This document shows, piece after piece, positions 1 to 5,710 of a stretch of DNA of 6,718 bases. Each line of letters opens with the position of its first letter. Position 1 is the stretch's first letter. The stretch comes from UBA3792 sp045576895 (lineage in GTDB: Bacteria > Bacillota > Clostridia > Christensenellales > CAG-138), in the NCBI GenBank assembly GCA_045576895.1, contig JAZNHI010000016.1, positions 1 to 6,718 on the forward strand. The letters are read 5' to 3'. The notes below the pieces were generated by a model. It was given only the letters and a program-made list of their open reading frames with translations, ran no database searches and was not told the origin of the DNA. Position numbers and translations under genes: made by a program.

Positions 1-50
1 AATATGCACAGGTGCTTTGGTTTACAATTACTCTTCGACGACGATGAGAA

Positions 51-620
51 TCAATATTCCAAAAGTCTGCCGTAGTCGTTCCATTCTCCATACATTTTAC
101 CTTTTTTCGTTTCGGTAATCAAGTGAAAAAGCGCTTTCTCATACATAGCCGGATTTCGTTTCTTATAAAAAGCAATGTTTCCGGCTCGCACTCGCCGGTA
201 AAGCGATGGGAACGATTTGAACCTTGACCAAACTCGCGCCTTTATAAGTGCTGCCTCAATATCCGGATCGATTATAAAACTCCGTACGCCCATGGCAGGA
301 AGAACTGCTCTTCCCGCCTCTGTCATCAGCCCCAACTTTTCCAATCGCCGTACACGCTCTTTATTCAGCTCCGTCCACGGGCTGTTCTTTTTTCTCGGCG
401 TAAATCTCTGCATTCGCTTCCCGTTAATCAGCTTATACGTGCTGTCGATCCAGCCGAAGCAAAGCGCTTCTTCCACCGCGTCAAGATAATAAAACCTGTC
501 GTCTGCGGCAGGTCTGCCGCGTTTCAGCTCGACCCAACATTCATTCTCATTGTCAACATGAAGTGCAAGCCATCTGCGAAAAGCTTTTCGATTATCAATT
601 TGCAGTATATTGTTCTCCAT
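51..620 (-). CDS. YdeI/OmdA-family (YdeI/OmpD-associated) protein
   Basis: A complete 189-residue protein, close to the usual length of this family. Visible family signatures are the core DAVEEALCFGWIDS (residues 47-60), the basic RFTPRKKNSPWTELN block (72-86) and GLMTEAG (97-103), followed by a Lys/Arg-rich C-terminal part. Members are small soluble cytoplasmic proteins. In Salmonella the relative OmdA/YdeI is linked to tolerance of cationic antimicrobial peptides, and databases often label the group 'bacteriocin-protection'; the biochemical activity is unknown and the role here is inferred by family only. There is no signal peptide or membrane segment. The start is the only ATG before the conserved N-terminal region. 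Its Shine-Dalgarno is weak (only an A-rich TTTGAAAAA stretch precedes the ATG), so expression may be low. It appears monocistronic. I see no convincing terminator in the 50 bases downstream. The family call is firm, the function is not. Confidence 0.88.
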   Translation of the reverse strand: MENNILQIDNRKAFRRWLALHVDNENECWVELKRGRPAADDRFYYLDAVEEALCFGWIDSTYKLINGKRMQRFTPRKKNSPWTELNKERVRRLEKLGLMTEAGRAVLPAMGVRSFIIDPDIEAALIKARVWSRFKSFPSLYRRVRAGNIAFYKKRNPAMYEKALFHLITETKKGKMYGEWNDYGRLLEY

Positions 621-948
621 TTTTTCAAATACCGTGATCGCTGATCATTTGCCGCAACAAAGGAATGCGGATGCGAGGAGGAAATTCGGTAACCTCCGAC
701 GCAAGCCGATTGTGCTCTTTCGACAAATAAAGTATAGCATTGAGACGCACAGAAATGAAGTCTTATTTTGGTAAACTCCCGGTTCGGATTTCAAGATCAA
801 CGGCGTTTTGACAGCAAACCTTGTCACGGATCCGCAGACGGAAGGCGGAATCGGTATCAGGGACTGGCGGCGGAAGCGGTTGCCGATGCGCATAAGAAGA
901 ACGCTTGTGCGTCCGAAGCGGACGGAAACATAGCTTTATGACGTGGGA
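621..948. other. Gene-free stretch with a possible decayed coding segment
   Basis: No intact gene is visible here. The most protein-like part is on the plus strand. From 775 to 930 one frame reads GSDFKINGVLTANLVTD and then DPQTEGGIGIRDW, after which it becomes an Arg-rich run of low plausibility and stops at 931. A second plus frame over about 860-938 reads LAAEAVADAHKKNACASEAD and stops at 939. The switch from one sensible frame to another near 860 is what a frameshifted gene fragment would look like. There is no start codon or ribosome binding site, and I cannot name a family. The minus-strand reading of the same region (645-893) is Arg/Leu/Cys-rich and looks like a shadow. Confidence 0.3.
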
Positions 949-1104
949 TTATCTTCGGTCACAGCGTGACGGTTCGAAAAAGCAATCATTGTGAAAATGC
1001 AGAACCCTTGATATTGTAATGATTGCTTTTTCTCTGCTTAAACCCAATTCTTCACGACGAACCTGATAAACGGTTTCGTTCTCTTTCGTTGATTTGCGCG
1101 CCAC
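949..1104 (-). pseudogene. Truncated XRE-like helix-turn-helix regulator (N-terminal fragment)
   Basis: A 51-codon ORF with a GTG start at 1102-1104 and stop at 949-951. It is preceded by a strong Shine-Dalgarno GAGGAG (1114-1119), nine bases before the start. Residues 1-14 read VARKSTKENETVYQ and 15-27 read VRREELGLSREKA, the pattern of the first helices of small Firmicute XRE-type regulators (basic N-terminus, VYQ, REELGL(S/T)REKA). In those proteins the recognition helix and the rest of the HTH follow. Here the frame continues as IITISRVLHFHNDCFFEPSR and stops, with no recognisable helix. The break coincides with one arm of a perfect 15-bp inverted repeat, so a rearrangement is likely. It would not make a working DNA-binding domain. 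The similarity is from memory of the family, not a search. The alternative is a genuine small ORF. Confidence 0.55.
976..1032. repeat. Perfect 15-bp inverted repeat with 27-nt loop
   Basis: GAAAAAGCAATCATT at 976-990 is exactly reverse-complementary to AATGATTGCTTTTTC at 1018-1032, separated by 27 bases. Wobble pairs at 991-993/1015-1017 and an A-T pair at 994/1014 could lengthen the stem slightly. The arms are AT-rich and each ends in a run of five A or T, so the hairpin is formally terminator-like in both directions but has little GC. It lies inside the truncated HTH regulator, at the point where the frame departs from the family. It may be a template-switch scar, a short terminator, or the end of a small element. 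Confidence 0.8.
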
Positions 1105-1252
1105 CTGAATGCTCTCCTCAATCACATGAATCTGATTTTCATATTACACTATATTTCGCGCACTTTCACAACGTCTTTTATGGGACAGCTAGAAGTTTTC
1201 ATTCCCTTGTCTCTTATCCCGTGCCGGCCCAACAAATTCATTGATCAGCAGC

Positions 1253-1279
1253 AAAGCGCTCCCTAACCGGGAGCGCTTT
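1253..1279 (-). terminator. Stem-loop terminator of the sigma/anti-sigma operon
   Basis: A perfect 11-bp stem, AAAGCGCTCCC (1253-1263) with GGGAGCGCTTT (1269-1279), and a 5-nt loop. It begins 33 bases past the stop codon of the anti-sigma gene, the expected place for an intrinsic terminator of that minus-strand operon. The U-run is short on both strands (three T on minus, four on plus), so it could act in both directions or mainly as an mRNA-stabilising 3' hairpin. Confidence 0.8.
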
Positions 1280-1312
1280 TGATCTGCGTATATCGATTAA
1301 CCCAACCGCGAC

Positions 1313-2842
1313 TTAATCATCGTCGTCGAAATCGTCGTCATCGTCGTCGTCAATATCTTTCCGGTCGTCTTCTTTTTCGATCTTTACGATCTCTCCGGTC
1401 TCGGCGTCGACGGTGTATTCGTATTCGATTCCGTTCGCCTCGAACTCGACCTCATAGACGAGCTTGCCTTTTTCGCGATCCAGCTCACATTTCAGCTTCT
1501 TGACCGCACCGGCGCTGAAGCCCGCATGGCGCAAAGCAATCTCCTTTGCCTTTGCTTCGCCGATCAGCTCGGCGCTGTGCTCCGGCACTTCCGAATGTGT
1601 GCTGGGCGCATCGTCGTCGCGCTCCTTGTCGGCTTTGATGATCGCGCCGGTCGCGGCATTGACCTTATACTCGTATTCAAACGCGGAATCGATAAACTCG
1701 ATCTCATAATACGTTACGCCGTTGTCGGATTCCTTTTCGATCTTCCTGATGACCGCTTCGTTCTGCGGTACGTTCGCGTGGGAAAGCGCGATCGCAATGG
1801 CGCGTTCCTGCCCGATATCCGCGGCAGGCGGTGCGGGCGTGACCGGCGGAGAGACCGGTTCACTGCTTGGTTTCTGCTTTTGCCCGAAAGAAACGATCTC
1901 TCCGGTTACGGCGTCGATATCGAACTCATACTTGCAGTCGTCTTTGCGAAATTCCACGTCATAGACCATCTTGCCGTTTTCGTATTCCAACTCGATCGCC
2001 TCCATCAGCGTCACCTCGGACGGATCAATCCCGACATAGAGACAAGCGATCGAAAGCGCCTGTTCCTCGCCGATATACGCGCTTGTGCTTGCGCTGCCCG
2101 ATGTATGAATGGTGTCGGCGACAGGCTCCTTTGCAAGCAGCACGTTCAGCTCGTTGATGGACAGCTTTGAGAGCGCGTCGAACGAGTAAAGCGGATTGCG
2201 GCTGACCAGCGCTTGGATCAGCTGTGCTTTCCCGACCGTGATCGAGTGTTCGTCGGCAAGCGATTGCAGCGCTGCATCGTGCTGTACCGTCTGGCTTAAC
2301 ACCGATCCGGTAAAGCCGGTGTTCAGCTGCGCTTCAATATCCGAGGAAATACGTTCTGTAAGAGTGCTGCTTCGCGCGGCGTCAGAACCATCCACCGTAA
2401 CAAGGATCGAGTTTGACATCTCGCTCAAATATCCGTTCTTCATCATGGAGCCGATCAGTGCGTTGACCGCGACGTCCAGGTCAACGTTCTTCAGCCGCAT
2501 CGTGCCGATCACCGTTTCGCCGTCTGCGTTGAGCGGCGTGACGCGCAGAACGCGGTCATACCGGTTGACGCGCAATTCAATGCTCGGGTTGACGTCAAGC
2601 GTTACGGTCGTATCGACCTTGTTGTAGCGCGTAAAATTGACAGCGGCGACGATCCCGACCGTCACAAGAACGAATACCGCCGCGATCGATCCAACGCGCA
2701 GCCAGAGATTTTTCAGATTGCGCTTTTTTCCGGCAGGTTTTTGCACCGTATCGATATCTTTGAGCATCGATTCCGCGTAATCGGGCGTCAGTTTTGCGAA
2801 CAGATCATCCACCTTTTTTTCCAGTTCTTTATCAGACATCAT
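1313..2842 (-). CDS. RsgI-like membrane anti-sigma factor with three PepSY domains
   Basis: A 509-residue single-pass membrane protein. Residues 1-46 are a charged cytoplasmic tail, the likely sigma-binding part, with no zinc-binding HxxxCxxC motif. Residues 47-70 are the transmembrane helix. Residues 77-150 resemble the RsgI extracellular middle domain: TVTLDVNPSIELRVNRYDRV, then VDLDVAVNALIGSMMKNGYL. After a less conserved segment come three PepSY-type repeats at about 257-320, 343-404 and 427-488, each of the form IG(E/Q)xxAxxIAL...Y(D/E)(V/I)EF...YE(F/Y)xVxAxTGxI. Pro/Ser-rich or acidic linkers separate them. The protein ends in an almost pure aspartate tail (496-509). It starts with ATGATG behind AAAGGAG and overlaps the upstream sigma gene by 11 bp, so translation is probably coupled. 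By analogy with RsgI systems it should hold the sigma factor at the membrane until an envelope signal releases it. What is sensed is unknown; PepSY and the acidic tail suggest peptides, proteases, wall or cations. Confidence 0.82.
   Translation of the reverse strand: MMSDKELEKKVDDLFAKLTPDYAESMLKDIDTVQKPAGKKRNLKNLWLRVGSIAAVFVLVTVGIVAAVNFTRYNKVDTTVTLDVNPSIELRVNRYDRVLRVTPLNADGETVIGTMRLKNVDLDVAVNALIGSMMKNGYLSEMSNSILVTVDGSDAARSSTLTERISSDIEAQLNTGFTGSVLSQTVQHDAALQSLADEHSITVGKAQLIQALVSRNPLYSFDALSKLSINELNVLLAKEPVADTIHTSGSASTSAYIGEEQALSIACLYVGIDPSEVTLMEAIELEYENGKMVYDVEFRKDDCKYEFDIDAVTGEIVSFGQKQKPSSEPVSPPVTPAPPAADIGQERAIAIALSHANVPQNEAVIRKIEKESDNGVTYYEIEFIDSAFEYEYKVNAATGAIIKADKERDDDAPSTHSEVPEHSAELIGEAKAKEIALRHAGFSAGAVKKLKCELDREKGKLVYEVEFEANGIEYEYTVDAETGEIVKIEKEDDRKDIDDDDDDDFDDDD
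1316..1357 (-). repeat. Poly-aspartate (GAY codon) tract
   Basis: The last 14 codons of the anti-sigma gene are 12 aspartates interrupted only by one Ile and one Phe. They are written mainly as alternating GAC and GAT, giving a trinucleotide-repeat run (GTC/ATC on the plus strand). Such a tract is slippage-prone in multiples of three, so tail length may vary between strains. It would sit outside the membrane, where it could bind cations or contact basic wall or peptide ligands (inference). Confidence 0.8.
1379..2074 (-). repeat. Three tandem PepSY domain-coding units
   Basis: Three homologous units lie inside the anti-sigma gene: 2074-1883, 1816-1631 and 1564-1379 (roughly 62-64 codons each). 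They share an N-terminal IG-x-x-x-A helix, a central Y-(D/E)-(V/I)-E-F strand, and a closing V/I-(D/N)-A-x-TG-x-I hairpin. The units have diverged well beyond recent duplication, and the linkers differ in length. Tandem PepSY copies are known in secreted Firmicute proteins; three on an anti-sigma factor suggest a multivalent sensor. Confidence 0.8.
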
Positions 2843-3404
2843 AGGAATCTCCTTTCAGCATTGCGGTGCGCAGTTTCATGAGCGCCCGCCGGTATTTGGA
2901 AAGAACGGTTGACAGCGGCAGATCCAGATCGTCTGCGATTTCCTGATGCTTGAATCCGATAACGGCATGCTGCACGATGATCATGCGCTCCTCATCGGAA
3001 AGTCTTTTCATGCACTCGTCCAACAGCAGACGCTCGTCGTTCGATAAGTGCTTTTGTTCTGCAAGCTCCGCGACCCAATCTCCGTCCGGAAGGGGATCGG
3101 TCTTTTTTCGCTTCCGCATCGCATCGCGGCAGAGGTTCTTCACAATCGTGAGGATCCACGCCATAGGCTTTCCTTCACTTCTGTAAAAACGCGCTTTCTG
3201 AAATACCTGCACGTAGCAGTCATGCAAAACGTCCTCTGCGTCCGCCGTGCTTTTCAGCATGGACAGCGCATAGCCGTACACGTTCTTCGCGGTGCAGCGA
3301 TACAGCAACTCCATGGCGTGCCGATCTCCGTCCTTGATGCGTGACAGCAAAGAATCGATCCTCTCGCGATTCGGGTCTTCTGCTTTTTGTGCATTTATCA
3401 ACAT
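2832..3404 (-). CDS. ECF-type RNA polymerase sigma factor
   Basis: A 190-residue sigma-70 family protein of the extracytoplasmic-function type. Region 2 spans about residues 28-100, with ADAEDVLHDCYVQVF (55-69) and the promoter-melting/-10 recognition segment PMAWILTIVKNLCRDAMRK (80-98). Region 4 spans about 130-182, with RLSDEERMIIVQHAVIGFKH followed by the helix-turn-helix QEIADDLDLPLSTVLSKYRR and ALMKLR. Region 3 is absent, as expected. I chose the ATG at 3402-3404 (MLINAQKAED) because AAAGGA lies 11 bases upstream and sigma homology only begins well after it. The ATG at 3456-3458 would add 18 residues (MQYFSVFVRCYDERTEND) without a recognisable Shine-Dalgarno. The stop overlaps the anti-sigma start by 11 bp. 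The pair forms one operon ending at the 1253-1279 terminator. The sigma type is clear; the regulon is unknown. Confidence 0.9.
   Translation of the reverse strand: MLINAQKAEDPNRERIDSLLSRIKDGDRHAMELLYRCTAKNVYGYALSMLKSTADAEDVLHDCYVQVFQKARFYRSEGKPMAWILTIVKNLCRDAMRKRKKTDPLPDGDWVAELAEQKHLSNDERLLLDECMKRLSDEERMIIVQHAVIGFKHQEIADDLDLPLSTVLSKYRRALMKLRTAMLKGDSYDV
2849..2855 (-). promoter_or_regulatory. Ribosome binding site of the anti-sigma gene inside the sigma gene
   Basis: AAAGGAG on the minus strand, six bases before the first ATG (2840-2842) and nine before the second (2837-2839). It lies within the last codons of the sigma factor gene, whose stop is at 2832-2834. The anti-sigma start therefore precedes the sigma stop, the classic layout for translational coupling that keeps the two partners in balance. 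Confidence 0.85.
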
Positions 3405-3467
3405 GTCATTTTCCGTCCTTTCATCATAACAACGCACGAACACCGAAAAATATTGCATCCGTTTTTT

Positions 3468-3476
3468 ATCATACCA
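3468..3476 (-). promoter_or_regulatory. Possible extended -10 promoter of the sigma operon
   Basis: TATGAT (minus strand, 3468-3473) is preceded by TGG (3474-3476), which makes an extended -10 element. The -35 at the right distance (TTTTAT, 3491-3496) is poor. A transcript from here would leave a leader of about 55 nt before the chosen sigma start and would begin too late to use the ATG at 3456-3458 comfortably. It is an alternative or additional start to the promoter at 3508-3536. Confidence 0.35.
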
Positions 3477-3507
3477 TTTTTCTCATTCTGATAAAAGTCG
3501 CCTTTTT

Positions 3508-3536
3508 ATTGTACTGGTTATTACCTGTACAGACAA
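3508..3536 (-). promoter_or_regulatory. Sigma-A type promoter of the sigma/anti-sigma operon
   Basis: On the minus strand a -35 TTGTCT (3531-3536) and a -10 TACAAT (3508-3513) are separated by exactly 17 bases. It faces the sigma factor gene and would give a leader of about 95 nt. The spacer is occupied by an imperfect 20-bp palindrome, so the promoter may be repressible. Confidence 0.6.
3511..3530. promoter_or_regulatory. Imperfect 20-bp palindrome, candidate operator
   Basis: The sequence follows GTAC-n-GGT-n-AT-n-ACC-n-GTAC, with 16 of 20 positions symmetric. It fills the spacer between the -35 and -10 of the sigma-operon promoter, a position where a dimeric repressor would block RNA polymerase. 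The regulator is not identifiable from the window. Confidence 0.4.
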
Positions 3537-3609
3537 GTTCATTTATCGGATCCACTGAAGGACCCTGGTTTCGGCACGGTCAGTCGGCTCCATTCAGCAT
3601 GAAAAAACA

Positions 3610-3638
3610 TTGTAAACACTGCTGCCTTCGGCTATAAT
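3610..3638 (+). promoter_or_regulatory. Sigma-A promoter of the AlbA_2 ATP-binding gene
   Basis: A -35 TTGTAA (3610-3615), a 17-base spacer and a perfect -10 TATAAT (3633-3638). It is 27 bases upstream of the ATG at 3666, with GGAGGT between them (3655-3660), so transcription should begin just upstream of the ribosome binding site and leave a short leader. It points away from the sigma operon, making the 3405-3665 interval a divergent promoter region. Confidence 0.8.
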
Positions 3639-3665
3639 GTATATGGAGATTTTCGGAGGTATACC

Positions 3666-5123
3666 ATGATCGACCTGCAGCAACTGGAACAGTACAGAGA
3701 AAACAACCGAATCGAAGCAAAGAAAGCTGTCGGCGGACTTCCGCAGAGCATTTGGGAGACATATTCCGCATTCGCAAATACGCTAGGCGGGATCATTCTG
3801 CTTGGTGTCGAAGAGCATCCGGACAAATCTCTCCACGCAGTCCATCTTCCGGATCCGGAAAAACTGGTAAAGGATTTCTGGGACGCCGTCAACAATCCCA
3901 ATAAAGCCAGCGTCAACATTCTTTCGAGCAAAGACGTTACGATTGAGGCCGTCGGCGAGGAACGCATCGTCGTCATCAATGTCCCGCGGGCCGATCGCAC
4001 CTATAAACCGGTTTATGTGGATGGCAATCCGCTGAACAGCTATCGCCGCAACGGAGAAGGCGATTACAAGTGCACCGCCGACGAACTGCATGCAATGTAC
4101 CGTGATGCCTCAATAAAGACGCAAGATATGCTCGTTCTGCAGGAAATGAGTCTGGACGTCATCAACGCAGAGAGCTTGCGTGCTTATCGGCAGCGGATGC
4201 GTCTCAGCAAGCCCGGGCATGTCTGGGATACTCAGGACGACGAGCAGTTTCTCATCAAACTCGGCGCGGCGGCAATCGGCGAAAACGGTTCGGTTCATCC
4301 CACCGCAGCAGGCTTATTGATGTTTGGGAACGAATCGGATATCGTCCGTGAATACCCGCGCTACTTCCTGGATTATCGCGAAGAATACGATGACGTCCAT
4401 CGATGGACAGATCGGGTCATCTCTTCTTCCGGAGATTGGAGCGGAAACGTTTTCGATTTCTATTTCCGGGTCTATAACAAGCTTCAGCTTGATCTGAAAG
4501 TCCCCTTTGAGATGAACGGGATTTACCGCGTCGATGATACGCCGGTCCATCGGGCGCTGCGCGAAGCGTTGGCAAATTGCCTGGTCAACGCCGATTACTA
4601 CGGTCGGCAGGGACTCGTCATTATCAAGAAAAAAGATGTGATCACCATGACCAATCCGGGTGATTTCCGCATCGGTCTTTCCGCCGCGCGTTCCGGCGGT
4701 ATCTCCGATCCGCGCAACGGTACGATGATGAAGATGTTCAATCTGATCGATATCGGTGAACGCGCGGGCAGCGGTATTCCGAATATCTTTTCTGTCTGGA
4801 AGCAGCAGGGCTGGAGCGAACCGACAATTCTGGTCTCCTCCGAACCCGACCGAAGCACGCTTGTATTGCCGCTGTTCAAAAGTGACGATAAAAAAGTGAC
4901 GATAAAAAGCGACGATAAAAAAGTGACGATAAAAGCATCTGTGCAGAAGGCTTTGATCATCGAGCACTTAACAAATCAAGGCAAATGCAGCGTATCGCAG
5001 CTTACTCAGGTGTTGGGGGTAAAATCAACAAGAGTAAAGCAACTGTTGTACGAGCTCGTTTCAGAAGGCATCGTTGTTCCGGAAGGCGGCAACCGCAATC
5101 GAACATATCGTCTGAAGAGCTAA
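3666..5123 (+). CDS. AlbA_2/Schlafen-like, GHKL-ATPase, winged-helix protein (often called 'ATP-binding protein' or 'RecG-like')
   Basis: A 485-residue soluble protein with three parts. The N-terminal AlbA_2 domain (about 8-145) shows NNRIEAKKA (13-21), SAFANTLGGIILLGV (34-48) and YRRNGEGDYKCTADE (126-140). A GHKL-type ATPase domain (HATPase_c_4, about 290-402) shows the N-box REALANCLVNADY (299-311), NPGDF (330-334) and the glycine-rich lid GERAGSGIP (364-372). A C-terminal winged helix (about 424-485) includes KCSVSQLTQVLGVKSTRVKQ (440-459). A lysine-rich linker (406-423) is a perfect protein duplication of SDDKKVTIK. GGAGGT five bases before the ATG and a consensus promoter fix the start. 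These proteins are frequently annotated as transcriptional regulators or RecG homologues, but no helicase motifs are present. AlbA_2 domains are thought to bind nucleic acid; the role here is unknown. The length and all domains look intact. Confidence 0.88.
   Translation: MIDLQQLEQYRENNRIEAKKAVGGLPQSIWETYSAFANTLGGIILLGVEEHPDKSLHAVHLPDPEKLVKDFWDAVNNPNKASVNILSSKDVTIEAVGEERIVVINVPRADRTYKPVYVDGNPLNSYRRNGEGDYKCTADELHAMYRDASIKTQDMLVLQEMSLDVINAESLRAYRQRMRLSKPGHVWDTQDDEQFLIKLGAAAIGENGSVHPTAAGLLMFGNESDIVREYPRYFLDYREEYDDVHRWTDRVISSSGDWSGNVFDFYFRVYNKLQLDLKVPFEMNGIYRVDDTPVHRALREALANCLVNADYYGRQGLVIIKKKDVITMTNPGDFRIGLSAARSGGISDPRNGTMMKMFNLIDIGERAGSGIPNIFSVWKQQGWSEPTILVSSEPDRSTLVLPLFKSDDKKVTIKSDDKKVTIKASVQKALIIEHLTNQGKCSVSQLTQVLGVKSTRVKQLLYELVSEGIVVPEGGNRNRTYRLKS
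4881..4934 (+). repeat. Four 13/14-nt repeats in the ATP-binding gene (2 x 27 nt)
   Basis: The unit AGTGACGATAAAA(A) occurs four times in a row in lengths 14, 13, 14 and 13. Two 27-nt blocks (4881-4907, 4908-4934) differ by one silent base (AGT/AGC Ser). Because 13 and 14 are not multiples of three, the same DNA unit is read in two frames within each block: first as SDDKK, then as VTIK. Gain or loss of a whole 27-nt block keeps the frame; a single unit does not. Confidence 0.92.
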
Positions 5124-5230
5124 ATCCTGCAAAGCATAGTAACAAAGCGATGCTGAAGATGGCCGAAAAACGATCTGGTAGTATACAGGAGAGGCAGTGT
5201 CGGCTTATTGCCAAATTATTAGGATGGTAA

Positions 5231-5710
5231 CTGCAATCGAGCATTTTTGTTGAAAGTACTATAAACCTACAGCAGAAGGGAAACTATGAATACAAAGATA
5301 TACTGGAACCGATGCAGATCAAGATCGCACACTTTCTGCGTTCCTACAAGGATCACAAGAAGGAATGCCGTAAATCGTTTGCCGCGGTGATCAAGAAGCA
5401 GATCGATCAGAAGCGGACGGAATACAACAACCTGATCCGGAATCTCTCCACGTCCGCTTTTGCGCCGGACGTCGTTGCCGACATCAGCGCGCGCATGAAC
5501 GAGATCAAAAACGAGATCGAGACGCTGGAAAACACCGAGCCGCTTGAGGAGTATACTTCGGATGCCATCATCAAGTGGCTGCAGGCGATCCGGGAAGCGC
5601 CGGACAAACGGGCGATCAATCTTCTGATCGAACGGATCGAGGTCAGCACCGAAAAAAACAACAGACATCAAAGTGACTTCCACTTTAACGTCTGTTGTAA
5701 ACTTGGCTAA
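5231..5710 (+). pseudogene. C-terminal remnant of a large serine recombinase
   Basis: An open frame runs from just after a stop at 5228-5230 to the stop at 5708-5710. The first methionine is at 5312, but it has no ribosome binding site. The part after about 5285 reads like the C-terminal coiled-coil region of large serine site-specific recombinases: a long Lys/Glu/Arg-rich helix (KKQIDQKRTEYNNLIRNLS), MNEIKNEIETLENTEP, then SDAIIKWLQAIREAPDKRAI and NLLIERIEV, and a short strand-rich end. The catalytic serine domain, the recombinase domain and the zinc ribbon are all missing, and the 188 bases upstream do not encode them. A typical enzyme is 450-550 residues; about 130-150 are left. It is best read as what remains of an integrated element after deletion. 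The 27 codons before 5312 fit less well. The alternative is a small independent coiled-coil protein. The family call is from pattern memory only. Confidence 0.6.

Noticed and set aside
4..75. Plus-strand frame ending at 75 that could be the tail of an upstream gene
   Set aside because: Only 23 residues are visible, with no recognisable family. It would overlap the convergent YdeI-family gene by 25 bp. Too little to call.
645..893. Minus-strand ORF of 82 codons
   Set aside because: Arg/Leu/Cys-rich text with no motif or ribosome binding site. It lies opposite a more plausible decayed plus-strand stretch.
1023..1244. Plus-strand ORF of 73 codons
   Set aside because: Composition is not protein-like and it has no Shine-Dalgarno. 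The opposite strand holds the better-supported truncated HTH ORF.
1526..2170. Long plus-strand ORF of 214 codons antisense to the anti-sigma gene
   Set aside because: Shadow of the GC-rich PepSY coding region. It has no motif or RBS, whereas the minus strand has clear domains.
3405..3458. Eighteen-codon N-terminal extension of the sigma factor
   Set aside because: The upstream ATG lacks a Shine-Dalgarno and the added residues do not look like sigma sequence. The ATG at 3402-3404 has AAAGGA upstream.
4881..4934. CRISPR-like or MITE-like repeat array
   Set aside because: The units are 13/14 nt with no spacers and lie inside an intact reading frame, so this is an intragenic tandem repeat.
4314..4967. 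Minus-strand ORF of 217 codons opposite the ATP-binding gene
   Set aside because: The plus strand encodes clear AlbA_2 and ATPase motifs with promoter and RBS, so this is an antisense shadow.
4985..5230. Plus-strand ORF running out of the end of the ATP-binding gene
   Set aside because: Its first half is a shadow frame of the winged helix and its last 35 codons match nothing I know. It is noted only as the alternative tail after a repeat slip.
5286..5390. Short ORF (MNTKIYWN...) behind AGAAGGGA in the recombinase remnant region
   Set aside because: It has a good RBS, but the product is Arg-rich and out of frame with the coiled-coil remnant. Probably chance or a broken start.
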